NCBI GenBank assembly: GCA_027451405.1
Contig: DAIDJM010000022.1
Span: 1 to 64,000 of the forward strand
Origin: Acetobacteraceae bacterium
GTDB taxonomy: Bacteria; Pseudomonadota; Alphaproteobacteria; Acetobacterales; Acetobacteraceae
Reading direction: 5' to 3'
DNA length: 64,000 bases
Every line of letters begins with the position of its first letter. The stretch's first letter is position 1. Made by a program: the position numbers and the translations under genes. The notes beneath the pieces were generated by a model. The model worked only from the letters and a program-made list of their open reading frames with translations. It did not search any database and was not told the origin of the DNA. Shown here in pieces: positions 28,214 to 38,080 of the stretch.

Positions 28214-29095
28214 CTAGCGGCAATGAGCCGCGATCGCATCCATAATTTTCGGCCAGAATTCCATGGGGATCGCGTGCCCCATCCGGTCGATTTCGAGCAG
28301 CCTGGCGCCCGGGATGGCGGCGGCGGTCGCCCGGCCCGCCTCGATGCGCACGAGCGGATCGGCCAGGCCATGGACCACGAGGGTCGGCGTGCGGACTTGC
28401 CCCAGGGACGGCGTGCGGTCGCCCGATCGGAAGATCGCGAGCAGCTGCCGGGCGGTGCCTGGCGGGTTGATGCCACGATCCCACATGCGCGCGGCCCGTT
28501 CGGGATCGCGCGCCTCGTCCTCGGGGAAGCGCCCGCCGCGCAACACGCGCCAGTTGGCGGCGAAGCTCGCGATATAGAGGTCGCGGTTGGGAGGAGGCGG
28601 GGTCATCAGCACGGCGCCGGCTTCGGGGGTCGGGCCCGGCAGGCCTGGCCGGCCGGTCGTGGACATGATCGAGACGAGGCTCCGCAGCCGGTGCGGATGA
28701 TGAATCGCCATTTCCTGCGCGATCATGCCGCCCATCGAAGCGCCGACCACATGCGCCGCGTCGAGACCGAGCGCGTCGAGCAGTCCGGCGGTGTCGCGGG
28801 CCATGTCGCGCAGCGTGTAAGGACCGGGGATCGGGCGCCGCTGCATCGCCGCCATCATAAGCGCTGGGAGGTCGATGCTGGGGGCCGGGGCGTCGAGCCA
28901 GGTGGAGCGGCCGATATCGCGGTTGTCGAAGCGGATGACGCGATAGCCGCGGGCGGCAAGTCCTTCGCAGAAATCGTCGTCCCATAGGGTCATCTGGGCC
29001 CCGAGACCCATGATCAGCAGAAGCGGCGGCGCGGCGGGATCGCCGAAGGTTTCGTAGCAGAGGGTGAGGCCGTTGGCCGGGGCGTGCTGCTCCAT
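28214..29095 (-). CDS. Alpha/beta-fold hydrolase
   Basis: A 293-residue hydrolase. The oxyanion-loop region LLLIMGLGAQMTLW, the nucleophile elbow GASMGG with Ser near residue 120, a late Asp in HGLADPLVRIEAG and the final His in MGHAIP give a complete Ser-Asp-His triad. Similar proteins are annotated as carboxylesterases or 3-oxoadipate enol-lactonase-like enzymes; substrate is unknown. No signal peptide, so it is cytoplasmic. It sits between nnrU and the ScfR-like regulator, all on the minus strand with short gaps. A link to acyl metabolism is possible from context only. Confidence 0.86.
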   Translation of the reverse strand: MEQHAPANGLTLCYETFGDPAAPPLLLIMGLGAQMTLWDDDFCEGLAARGYRVIRFDNRDIGRSTWLDAPAPSIDLPALMMAAMQRRPIPGPYTLRDMARDTAGLLDALGLDAAHVVGASMGGMIAQEMAIHHPHRLRSLVSIMSTTGRPGLPGPTPEAGAVLMTPPPPNRDLYIASFAANWRVLRGGRFPEDEARDPERAARMWDRGINPPGTARQLLAIFRSGDRTPSLGQVRTPTLVVHGLADPLVRIEAGRATAAAIPGARLLEIDRMGHAIPMEFWPKIMDAIAAHCR

Positions 29096-29136
29096 GCGGC
29101 TTTATGGGGGCAAGGCGCCTCGCGCGGCCAGGGCCC

Positions 29137-30534
29137 CTACCCGCTCCGCTTCGGCTCGAACCGGTACGGGCTATCCCCCGCCAGGTTCGGATCGACCGCC
29201 AGCCGATGCTCCAGCGGCGGAAAGGCCCGGCTGCGGCAATTGGGCCGGTCGCACAGGCGGCAGGAGAGCCCGATCCCGACCGCGGCGTGTTCGATATCGA
29301 GCCCGTCCGCGTAAACGAGTTCCTGGGCGTGCGCGACGTCGCACCCCATGGCGATCACATGGGTGGCGGGCGGCTCGCCCCAGGACGCGGCGGGGCCTTC
29401 GATGCAGCGGGCGAAACAGAGGAAGGTCGCGCCGTCCGGCAATTGGGCAACCTGCACGCGCACGCGTCCCGGGGTCGCGAAGGCCCGGTGGACGATCCAG
29501 CGCGAACAGCTGCCGCCGTAGCGTGCGAAGGGAAAGCCGGCGGCCGAGAACCGCTTGCTGACGTTGCCGGCCGGATCGACCTTCAGGAAGAAGAACGGCA
29601 CCCCGCGCGCGCCGGTACGCTGCAGGCTGCAGAGACGCTGGGCCGCCTGCTCGAAGCTGACTCCGAAACGGGCAGCCAGCGCATCGACGTCGTGACGCAG
29701 GGCGCGCGTGGCATCGAGATAGGGCTGGTACGGCATCAGCAGGCAGGCGGCGCCGTAATTCAGAAGGCCGATGCGGATCAGTGCGCCGGCTTCGGCAGAA
29801 CTCGGCGCGATGGTGGTCAGCAAGGCCTCCACGGTCTCGCGTGCTTCGAGCAGCATGACCTGGAAGGCCATGTGGAAGCCGCGACTTTCGCGGGGCAATT
29901 GTTCCGAGAGCGTTAGGACACGGGTTTCCGGATCGTATCGCCGCAGCGCATCCTCGAGCGGCGCCACGCGCACCGCGACCTGATGGCGGTGCCGCAGGCG
30001 CTCGGCGAGCGCATGGTTCATCTCGGCGGGCGAGGCGCGGAACTCCGCGCCGATCGCGTCGGCCGCCGCTTCGAGTTCGGGGAAATGGTTGGCGCGCTCA
30101 TGGAAGATGTCGCGCGCTTCCTCGTTGGGCAGCAGGATGCGGCGCCCGGTCGGTAGCGCGATGCCGGCCGCGTCCTCCCGCGCGACGCGCCAGGCGCGGT
30201 AGAGCGCGAGCACGCCACGCGCCGCGTTCGGATTGGCCGCGGCGGCCTCGATCTCGCCGTCCGGCACCGGCTCGATGCCGAGCAGCGGGTCGGTGAACAC
30301 CTCGCGCAGCCCGATCTCCAGCTCGCGCTCCTGCGCGCCGGACAGCGTCGTCAGATCGACGCGCAGCATCTCGGCGAGCTTGATCAGGAGGCTCGCCGTG
30401 ACATTGCGCTGATCGTGCTCGATCAAGTTCAGATAGCTCGCGGAAATCCCGAGCCGCTGCGCGAGCGACTGCTGCGAAAGCCCCTGCTCCGTGCGCAACC
30501 GCCGCACGGTGCGGCCGATCAGCGGCCGTGCCAC
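29137..30534 (-). CDS. XRE-family regulator with short-chain fatty acyl-CoA domain (ScfR/RamB type)
   Basis: A 465-residue transcription factor. An N-terminal Cro/XRE helix-turn-helix (about 8-62, GLSQQSLAQRLGISASYLN) is followed by an ImmA/IrrE-like segment (about 150-240) and the C-terminal short-chain acyl-CoA regulator domain with the Cys-rich SCRLCDRPNCRSRAFPP ending. Relatives include ScfR of Rhodobacter and RamB of Corynebacterium, which control propionate, acetate or glyoxylate genes through acyl-CoA sensing. It is divergent from isocitrate lyase across 166 bases that contain a tandem octamer, so aceA is the most likely target. Start ATG at 30534. Confidence 0.9.
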   Translation of the reverse strand: MARPLIGRTVRRLRTEQGLSQQSLAQRLGISASYLNLIEHDQRNVTASLLIKLAEMLRVDLTTLSGAQERELEIGLREVFTDPLLGIEPVPDGEIEAAAANPNAARGVLALYRAWRVAREDAAGIALPTGRRILLPNEEARDIFHERANHFPELEAAADAIGAEFRASPAEMNHALAERLRHRHQVAVRVAPLEDALRRYDPETRVLTLSEQLPRESRGFHMAFQVMLLEARETVEALLTTIAPSSAEAGALIRIGLLNYGAACLLMPYQPYLDATRALRHDVDALAARFGVSFEQAAQRLCSLQRTGARGVPFFFLKVDPAGNVSKRFSAAGFPFARYGGSCSRWIVHRAFATPGRVRVQVAQLPDGATFLCFARCIEGPAASWGEPPATHVIAMGCDVAHAQELVYADGLDIEHAAVGIGLSCRLCDRPNCRSRAFPPLEHRLAVDPNLAGDSPYRFEPKRSG

Positions 30535-30569
30535 GTCCGATCCGTATCCCGCTCAACCGTCTGTCTAGT

Positions 30570-30585
30570 CTTTACAGCTTTACAG
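30570..30585. promoter_or_regulatory. Tandem octamer, candidate ScfR-type operator
   Basis: CTTTACAG occurs twice head to tail (30570-30577 and 30578-30585) in the 166-base region between the regulator and aceA. Half-sites spaced 8 bases apart fit a regulator dimer on one DNA face only loosely, but a perfect repeat of AT-containing sequence stands out here. RamB and ScfR sites also contain TTTGCAAA-like words, so the match is suggestive. Confidence 0.5.
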
Positions 30586-30700
30586 TGGCCCGTGTCAGGA
30601 CCTGCACAGGATAATGGGCCGCTCCGCCCTGGCGGCCTATCTTCCGCACCTGCGAAGGCCGATATCGGATCGTGTGCGACCCAAGAGGATTCCCGCGACC

Positions 30701-32017
<1,317 letters not shown>

Positions 32018-32019
32018 GG

Positions 32020-32223
32020 CTTGCCTCCGGGGTGCAGGGGCTCTGCCCCTGCACCCCGGAGGGGCCGACAGGCCCCAGCCCCCATTACTTTGGTGCGCGC
32101 GGAAAGGGCGGTTCTCATGCGAGAATCGCCCTTTCCACGCGCACCAGGATGACGGGGCCTGGGGCCTTTCGGCCCCAGTGGGGGTGCAGGGGGCGACGCC
32201 CCCTGCCCGCCGGAGGCGCTGCC
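32020..32223. repeat. GC-rich nested-palindrome intergenic element, copy 2
   Basis: Fills the whole gap between the convergent stops of aceA and the S46 peptidase gene. Two stems dominate: a perfect 18-base stem with 3-base loop (32024-32041 with 32045-32062) and a roughly 26-base stem with two mismatches (32091-32116 with 32121-32146). Facing GGGGCC/GGCCCC hairpins and a right GCAGGGGGCGACGCCCCCTGC hairpin complete the pattern shared with copies 1 and 3. It probably terminates both transcripts. Confidence 0.8.
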
Positions 32224-34302
32224 TCAGTCCGACGCGTTCGTGCCGATCTGCAGCTCCTTCACCAGCCGGTCCGCGTGATAGATCTTCTGGAGCGCCGCCT
32301 TGATCGCGCTCACATCGACCGCGACCGCCCGGTTCTGGGTGCCATCATACCCGAAATCGCCCCCGAGCGACTGGATGTTCCCGTCGAAGATCAATCCGGC
32401 TGCCTCGCCGGCCTGGTTGATCAGCGGCGAGCCTGAATTGCCGCCGATGATGTCGTTGGTGGTCGCGACATCGAGATGGGTCTGCAGATCGAGACTATCC
32501 TTCGCCTTATGCCAGCTCTCCGGCAGATTAAACGGATAAGCACCCGTCTCCCGCGCGAAAGCGCCGGCAAAATCGGTGAAGGGCGGGATGAATTTGCCGT
32601 TCTGCTCGTAGCCTTTCACGGTGCCGTAGGAGAGGCGCAGCGTGAAGGTGGCGTCCGGGTAGCTCGAGGTTCCCTGGAGCGCGAATTTCGCTTCCGCGAT
32701 CTTCGCCGCATTCTGCGTGATGACGGCTTTGACGTTGTTCTCGTAATCGGCGCGGACCGTGCGCGCGGGCCCGTCGAGCCGGCGCGCGAAGACCAGCATC
32801 GGGTCCTGCGACGCGTCGATGGCCGCTTTGCCGCCGGCGAGGAGAGCCTCGCGCACTTTCGGGTCCGCAAGCTTGGTGCCATCCACCGTTTGCTGCGCGA
32901 TTTCCTCGGGCGATTGCTTACCGAGGATCGCGTGCACGTCGGCATCGTCGGCGCCGAGATACTCGCGCATCTTGGTCAGCCACCAGCCCATTTGCGTCCG
33001 GTCGAGCTCGGGATAGACCGGCTCGGCCGAGAGCAGGTCGAGCTTCAAGGCCGGGAAATTGCTGTCCTGATATTCGTCGAGCCGCTGTCCGTTCGGCTTG
33101 CCCTGCTCGGCGGCGTAGCGGTTGAGTTCAATAGCCCAGCGCAACGTATTGGCGGCCAGCCGCCGCGAAAGCCCTTCGAGCAGCGCGTAGCGTTCGAAGA
33201 TCTGCGTCTCATGAGCCTCAGCACCGGCGATTGCCTTCCAGGCCCCGGCATCGGCCGCGAGCTTGGGATCGGCTTTCACCTTGAGTTCGAGCGCGCGGTC
33301 GGCGGCCTGATGCTGGGGAATGATCTGGCTCTCGACCAGCGCCTGCTGCCTGCCCTTGAAGGCCTTCAGCGAGTTCTCGATGAAAAACAGGTCAGTCTTC
33401 GAGAAGCGCTGCTCCTCCGGCCCTTTCGTGCCGAGTTCGTGCAGAATGCCCCGATCTTCCGAGAGCAGATCGATCAGGAAGGGCTGCGCATAATCGCGCT
33501 CGAAGATCAGCTGCGCGGCCGTGTCTTCGCGGTCGGTACGGCCCGGATTGCCGGAGGTGAAGGTAATGTCGCCGGCCTTCAGATCCTGCTTGGCGAAGCG
33601 AAGATAATTGTCGGTGTGGAGCGGCTTGCCGTGATCATAAATGCGCACGAAGGCCGCGTCGATTGCGTAGCGCGGGAAATTGAAATTGTCCGGATCGCCG
33701 CCGAAATTGGCCGCCTGGTCCTCAACCGCCCACACCAGCCGGAGATCTTGGTAGCGCCGGTATTTGTAGAGATCGTAGACGCCGCCATGGTAGAGCGTCA
33801 CCACCTGGCAGCGGATATCGGCAGCCGTGCCGCATTGCTTCTGCACGTCGGCGATCGCCGCGCGCTCGGCATCGGCGAAGGCGCGGCCTGATTTGTCCGC
33901 CGTCGACTGCTTGATCGTCTTCGTCACGTCGCTGATCGAAATCAGTTGGTTCGCCTCGAGCTCCGGACATGCCTTTTCGTCGGCCAGCGTAGGCGCATAG
34001 AACCCGTTCGCCACGTAATCATGCGCTTTGTCCGACAGCGCGCCGATACATTCGCGCGCGCAATGATGATTCGTCATCACGAGCCCGTCCGGCGAAATCA
34101 GGCTCGCCGAGCAGCCCTGCGCGAGCCGGATCGAGGACAGCCGCACATGGTCGAGCCAGGCCTGATCCGGCGCCCAATGATATGCCTCCAGCATGCGCTT
34201 GGCCGGGAAATGATCGAACGTCCACATGCCCTCGTCGGCAGCGGCGGGCAGAGCGAAACCGGCGCCGGCGAGCAAGAGCGCGGCGCGAGACAGAGCGTGC
34301 AT
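32224..34302 (-). CDS. Secreted S46-family dipeptidyl-peptidase (DPP7/DPP11 type)
   Basis: A 692-residue serine exopeptidase with a signal peptide (about 1-22, ending AAA). It has a chymotrypsin-like split fold: catalytic His in VMTNHHC (79-80) and nucleophile Ser623 in GGNSGSPLIN. The residue 18 positions after the Ser is Gly641; in P. gingivalis DPP11 the equivalent place holds the Arg that selects acidic P1 residues, so this protein is more like DPP7, which prefers bulky hydrophobic residues. It releases dipeptides from peptides outside the inner membrane. The ATG at 34302 follows GAGGAAGCG; an earlier start at 34341 is weak. A peptide ABC importer lies 20 kb away and could take up its products. 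Confidence 0.92.
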   Translation of the reverse strand: MHALSRAALLLAGAGFALPAAADEGMWTFDHFPAKRMLEAYHWAPDQAWLDHVRLSSIRLAQGCSASLISPDGLVMTNHHCARECIGALSDKAHDYVANGFYAPTLADEKACPELEANQLISISDVTKTIKQSTADKSGRAFADAERAAIADVQKQCGTAADIRCQVVTLYHGGVYDLYKYRRYQDLRLVWAVEDQAANFGGDPDNFNFPRYAIDAAFVRIYDHGKPLHTDNYLRFAKQDLKAGDITFTSGNPGRTDREDTAAQLIFERDYAQPFLIDLLSEDRGILHELGTKGPEEQRFSKTDLFFIENSLKAFKGRQQALVESQIIPQHQAADRALELKVKADPKLAADAGAWKAIAGAEAHETQIFERYALLEGLSRRLAANTLRWAIELNRYAAEQGKPNGQRLDEYQDSNFPALKLDLLSAEPVYPELDRTQMGWWLTKMREYLGADDADVHAILGKQSPEEIAQQTVDGTKLADPKVREALLAGGKAAIDASQDPMLVFARRLDGPARTVRADYENNVKAVITQNAAKIAEAKFALQGTSSYPDATFTLRLSYGTVKGYEQNGKFIPPFTDFAGAFARETGAYPFNLPESWHKAKDSLDLQTHLDVATTNDIIGGNSGSPLINQAGEAAGLIFDGNIQSLGGDFGYDGTQNRAVAVDVSAIKAALQKIYHADRLVKELQIGTNASD

Positions 34303-34373
34303 CGCTTCCTCGTGAAAAACTCGGGTGCGCGTGAGAAGCACGCCTGTCCGATACCGGCAAGGTGCGATGCCGC

Positions 34374-35789
34374 TTATCCGCCCCCGGCGAGGCGAAGCGC
34401 CGCCTGCAGATCCTCAACGAACGCCGCGTATTCCCGCGCCTTGGCGCTCTCGTCGGGCAGCCGCAGCAGATAGGATGGATGAACCGTAATGATTCCCCGC
34501 CCACCGGCGAGCGGCAGCGGGCGCCCGCGCTCACGCGAAATCGTGACCGCCCGGCCGAGCACCGCCCGCGCCGCGCTGGCCCCCAGCAGCACGGTGACGG
34601 CCGGCTGCACCAGCGCACGCTCGCGATCGAGCCAAGTGCGGCAGACCTCGATCTCCGCGCGATCGGGCGTGGCATGGATACGCCGCTTCCCGCGTGGCTC
34701 GAATTTGAAATGCTTGACCGCGTTCGTTACGTAGACGTGATTTCGGTCGATTCCCGCCTCGGTCAGGGCGCGGTCCAGCACCTGTCCGGCAGGACCGACG
34801 AAGGGCCGGCCGGCAAGATCCTCCTGATCTCCGGGCTGTTCACCCACCAGCATGAGACGCGCATCGCCGGGGCCCTCGCCGAACACGGTCTGCGTGGCTC
34901 GGGTCCAGAGCGGACAAAGCCGGCAGGAAGCGGCCTCGCGCGCCAGCGCGCCGAGTGCCCCCGGCACCGTTGGCGGCATCGGCGGCGCGGTGCGCCGGGT
35001 CGGACGGGGCGGAGAGAGCACCGGGGCCTCTATCATGCGGTCGGTTCTCGCCCGCGCGGCGCGGACGAGATCCGGAATCGCCTCGGCCTCCGGTAAGTTG
35101 CGCCAATATTTCTTCGGCATCTCGGAAAGCATGGCCGAGAGTTTCAGCCGCGCCGGGTTGAAGATCGCGCTGAAATAGGTGCGCCAGTATTCCGCCAACC
35201 GGTCGTCGTCCGGCACCTCGGCAGGCGATGCGCCTGGGCCAAGACGCAATGTCTCGCCATCCCAATGCGCGCTGCGGTACGGCGTCAGGATCGACCAGCG
35301 CATGGTCGCGAAACGCCGGACGAAAAAAGGGGCATTGGCCTCGACAATGAAATATTCGGGCTCGAACCACGCGACATGGCGCGTGCCCTCCGGTTCTTCT
35401 ACTTCGCGAAACCGCAGGAAAGCGCGCATCTTGTGGATGTCACGCCGGACATTGGCGGCCAAAAGCTGCACGCGCCGAACAAGAGGGTCGGCTGCGTCTT
35501 CCAGGATATGTTTCTCCCCACGAAAGGCTCGCCAGATCAGCGTGTAGAGCAGCGCGAAGCGCTCGGGGTCACGATGCAGGATCGCGGTCTCGGCCAGCGC
35601 CACCAGGCTGCGCGGCACGGAGAACGCTCCGGCCGGCATGTCGGGTTCGGCCGGTTCCGCAAACAGGTCCGTCGTCTCGCGCACTGACCAGACGGTCTGC
35701 TCCGGTGGCACGCTCCGCAGCGCCAGCGACCGGGCAGCCCGCCGCCAGCCCTCGAAATCGGCTTCGTGCGCGAGCGCAACCGCAATCAG
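34374..35789 (-). CDS. DUF4130-UdgX fusion: uracil-DNA-binding/glycosylase-like protein
   Basis: A 471-residue fusion. N-terminal about 250 residues match the DUF4130 'putative DNA metabolism' domain (DFEGWRRAARSLA start, PEYFIVEANAPFFVRRF). The C-terminal 205 residues are UdgX: CRLCPLW iron-sulfur Cys, GEQPGDQED, RPFVGPAGQVLDRAL, the diagnostic KRRIH loop (His372) and TVHPSYLLR. UdgX enzymes excise uracil and stay covalently bound to the abasic site through that His. Start choice matters: the conserved N-terminus requires reading from a CTG at 35789, which shares CTGA with the radical SAM stop; the first ATG/GTG/TTG is a GTG at 35711 and would cut off the conserved DFEGWRRA. Last gene of the six-gene run. 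Confidence 0.88.
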   Translation of the reverse strand: MIAVALAHEADFEGWRRAARSLALRSVPPEQTVWSVRETTDLFAEPAEPDMPAGAFSVPRSLVALAETAILHRDPERFALLYTLIWRAFRGEKHILEDAADPLVRRVQLLAANVRRDIHKMRAFLRFREVEEPEGTRHVAWFEPEYFIVEANAPFFVRRFATMRWSILTPYRSAHWDGETLRLGPGASPAEVPDDDRLAEYWRTYFSAIFNPARLKLSAMLSEMPKKYWRNLPEAEAIPDLVRAARARTDRMIEAPVLSPPRPTRRTAPPMPPTVPGALGALAREAASCRLCPLWTRATQTVFGEGPGDARLMLVGEQPGDQEDLAGRPFVGPAGQVLDRALTEAGIDRNHVYVTNAVKHFKFEPRGKRRIHATPDRAEIEVCRTWLDRERALVQPAVTVLLGASAARAVLGRAVTISRERGRPLPLAGGRGIITVHPSYLLRLPDESAKAREYAAFVEDLQAALRLAGGG

Positions 35790-36991
35790 AGTAAGGCCAG
35801 TTGTTCGGGTTCGAGCACGGGGGCACGGACACGGTCGAGCCCCGATCCCGGATGATGGTCTGCGGCGCAGACGAACGGCGCCAGTTTGGCGACTGGCAGG
35901 CGAAATCGCGCGAGATCATCGATCCGCAGCCGCCGGTGACGCCGGGCCGCGATCAACCGCGTCACGCTGCGCACGCCGAGTCCGGGCACGCGCAACAGCC
36001 GTTCGCGCGGTGCCGTGTTCAGGTCGACGGGAAACAGCCCGCGATTGGCCAGGGCCCAAGCGAGTTTCGGATCGTGCGTCAACGGCAGATTGCCGGAAGC
36101 CTCGAGCGGCAACTCGTCGAGGTCGAAGCCGTAGAAGCGCAACAGCCAATCGGCCTGGTAGAGCCGGTGCTCGCGTATGAGCGGCGCTGGCACTGGCGGC
36201 AGATGAGAAGCGGCGTCCGGTATGGGACTGAACGCGGAATAATAGACCCGTCGCAGCCCGTAGGCGCCGTAGAGGTTCGTGCTGAGGGAGAGGATCGTCT
36301 GGTCGGTGCTGGAATCGGCGCCGACGATCATTTGCGTGCTCTGGCCGGCGGGCGCGAAACGCGGCGCCCGGCGCTCGGCGCGCGCCTCGTCGATACGCAG
36401 CCGCATACGGCCCATGCTGCGACGGATGCCGCCAGCATCCTTTTCGGGCGCGAGAGCGGCAAGGCTGCGCTCGGTTGGAAGCTCGACATTGATGCTGAGC
36501 CGGTCCGCATATTTTCCGGCTTCGGCGAGCAGATCGGACGATGCATCCGGGATTGTCTTCAGATGGATATAACCGCGGAAGCCGTGTGTCTCACGCAACG
36601 AGCGGGCCACCGCGATCACCTGCTCCATGGTGTAATCGGGATTGCGGATGATCCCGGAACTCAGGAACAGCCCCTCGATGCAGTTCCGCCGGTAGAAGCC
36701 GAGCGTCAGGCTGACGATTTCCTCGACGCTGAAACGGGCGCGCGGCACGTTCGAGGAGCGTCGGTTGATGCAATAGGCGCAATCGTAGATGCAGGCATTG
36801 GTCAGCAGAATTTTCAGCAGCGATATGCAGCGTCCGTCCGGCGCATAGGCGTGGCAGATGCCCATGCCTTCGGTGCTGCCGACACCGCTCCCCGCACCCA
36901 GGGAATGCCGCCTCTCGGTCCCCGACGAGGCACAGGACGCGTCATATTTCGCCGCATCGGCCAGTATCTCGAGCTTGCGCAGGACATCCAT
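35786..36991 (-). CDS. Radical SAM protein of the putative DNA modification/repair family
   Basis: A 401-residue radical SAM protein. The cluster ligands are Cys67, Cys71 and Cys74 in CIYDCAYC, with LKILLTNA before and NRRSSNVPRARFSVEEIV after; the N-terminal KLEILADAAKYDASCASSG block is a hallmark of the family paired with DUF4130 proteins. A helix-hairpin-helix segment (about 328-370, TAPRERLLRVPGLGVRSVT) suggests DNA binding. Chemistry and substrate are unknown; repair or modification of a DNA lesion is the general expectation. ATG at 36991 is only 3 bases from the HAD stop, without a visible ribosome site, and its stop overlaps the UdgX CTG, so all three are probably coupled. Confidence 0.9.
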   Translation of the reverse strand: MDVLRKLEILADAAKYDASCASSGTERRHSLGAGSGVGSTEGMGICHAYAPDGRCISLLKILLTNACIYDCAYCINRRSSNVPRARFSVEEIVSLTLGFYRRNCIEGLFLSSGIIRNPDYTMEQVIAVARSLRETHGFRGYIHLKTIPDASSDLLAEAGKYADRLSINVELPTERSLAALAPEKDAGGIRRSMGRMRLRIDEARAERRAPRFAPAGQSTQMIVGADSSTDQTILSLSTNLYGAYGLRRVYYSAFSPIPDAASHLPPVPAPLIREHRLYQADWLLRFYGFDLDELPLEASGNLPLTHDPKLAWALANRGLFPVDLNTAPRERLLRVPGLGVRSVTRLIAARRHRRLRIDDLARFRLPVAKLAPFVCAADHHPGSGLDRVRAPVLEPEQLALL

Positions 36992-36994
36992 GGT

Positions 36995-38080
36995 TCATGC
37001 TATGTTCGCGAGCGGCGGCGTTTTGGCAAGTCCTGACTCGAGCAGAATCGGGGTGAGGAAGGACAAGAGGTTGCCTCCCGAGAAGAGGTGGCAGCGCATG
37101 CCGGCCGCCGCGGCCGCCGCCGCGTCACTCGCGCGGTCGCCCACCATGACGCAATGGCTCGGGTCGAGGCCCCAGCCCCGGATCAGATGCAGCAACATGC
37201 CCGGCCGCGGCTTCCGCCAGTCGCTATCACAGGCGTAAGCCGCAACCGGCGCGTCGGGCAGGTAGGGACACATGCGGATATCGTCGATCGTGCCGCCTGC
37301 GCGGCGGATTTCGTCGACCACCCATGCGTGCAACGCAGCTGCGTCCTGTTCGGTGTAGAAGCCCCGGGCGATGCCGGACTGATTGGTCACGATGAAAACA
37401 TGCCAGCCATGGTCGGTCGCGAACCGCACGGCCTCGCGCGCACCATCGACCCAGTCCCAGCGGTCGCGATGACCCACATAGGCATGATCGTGATTGAGCA
37501 CGCCATCGCGATCGAGAAAAAGCGCAGGGCGGCGCGCGATCGCCGCGCAATCGTGCGCGGCGGCCGATGCACCTGCGGGTTCGCGCAGATCCGCGAACCA
37601 GCCCGGCAGCACAGTGCCGGGCAGGTCGGGGCTGTCGAGCAACGCCGCCAGCGAGGCGGCATCCATGGCCCGTGAAAGGGCACGGGCATCGCAAGCGGCC
37701 AAGCCAGCGGAAGCCTCCGGAGCACCAGGCCGCAGGGCGCGGCGGCCAAGCTGGGCCGGCGGGTCGGCGGCGAACGCCGCGAGCAAGCGCGCCACATTCG
37801 CATCGAAAACCTGGCGTCCATCGACCAGGAGAAATCCGCCGCTCTCGGGCGGACCCGCGATTTCGGCAGAGGCCAGCTCGACCGCGGTGGGCAGTTCGTC
37901 CGCCTGATGCAACAACGCTTCCCAAATCTCCGGGTCGGGCTTGGGCCCGACCAGCGTGGCGCGGCGCACGCCGAATCGAATGAGTTCGCGAAGAATGAGA
38001 ATCGCGGGAAAAGCGGCGCCGATGGTGGGCACGGTGCCCCCAAGAATGAGCGCCTCCGGCAGGGTAGCCTGGCCGCGCAT
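36995..38080 (-). CDS. GmhB-like HAD phosphatase with degenerate nucleotidyltransferase-like N-terminus
   Basis: A 361-residue two-part protein. Residues about 185-340 are a HAD-IIIA phosphatase related to D,D-heptose 1,7-bisphosphate phosphatase: nucleophile and acid Asp190/Asp192 in FLDRDGVLN, VTNQSGIARGFYTE, CPYLPDAP and KPRPGMLLH. Residues 1-165 align by pattern with NDP-sugar pyrophosphorylases (PEALILGG), but the G-x-G-T-R-L loop is lost (reads GGTVPTIGAAFP) and the PKP motif is absent, so that half should be inactive. Fusions of these domains are known in heptose activation. ATG at 38080 overlaps the mccA TGA by one base. A heptose function does not fit a leucine operon, so a housekeeping phosphatase or repair-linked role is also possible. 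Confidence 0.8.
   Translation of the reverse strand: MRGQATLPEALILGGTVPTIGAAFPAILILRELIRFGVRRATLVGPKPDPEIWEALLHQADELPTAVELASAEIAGPPESGGFLLVDGRQVFDANVARLLAAFAADPPAQLGRRALRPGAPEASAGLAACDARALSRAMDAASLAALLDSPDLPGTVLPGWFADLREPAGASAAAHDCAAIARRPALFLDRDGVLNHDHAYVGHRDRWDWVDGAREAVRFATDHGWHVFIVTNQSGIARGFYTEQDAAALHAWVVDEIRRAGGTIDDIRMCPYLPDAPVAAYACDSDWRKPRPGMLLHLIRGWGLDPSHCVMVGDRASDAAAAAAAGMRCHLFSGGNLLSFLTPILLESGLAKTPPLANIA

Noticed and set aside
34374-35711. UdgX fusion beginning at GTG 35711
   Set aside because: It removes the conserved DFEGWRRAARSLA segment of the DUF4130 domain, which is encoded in frame just upstream.
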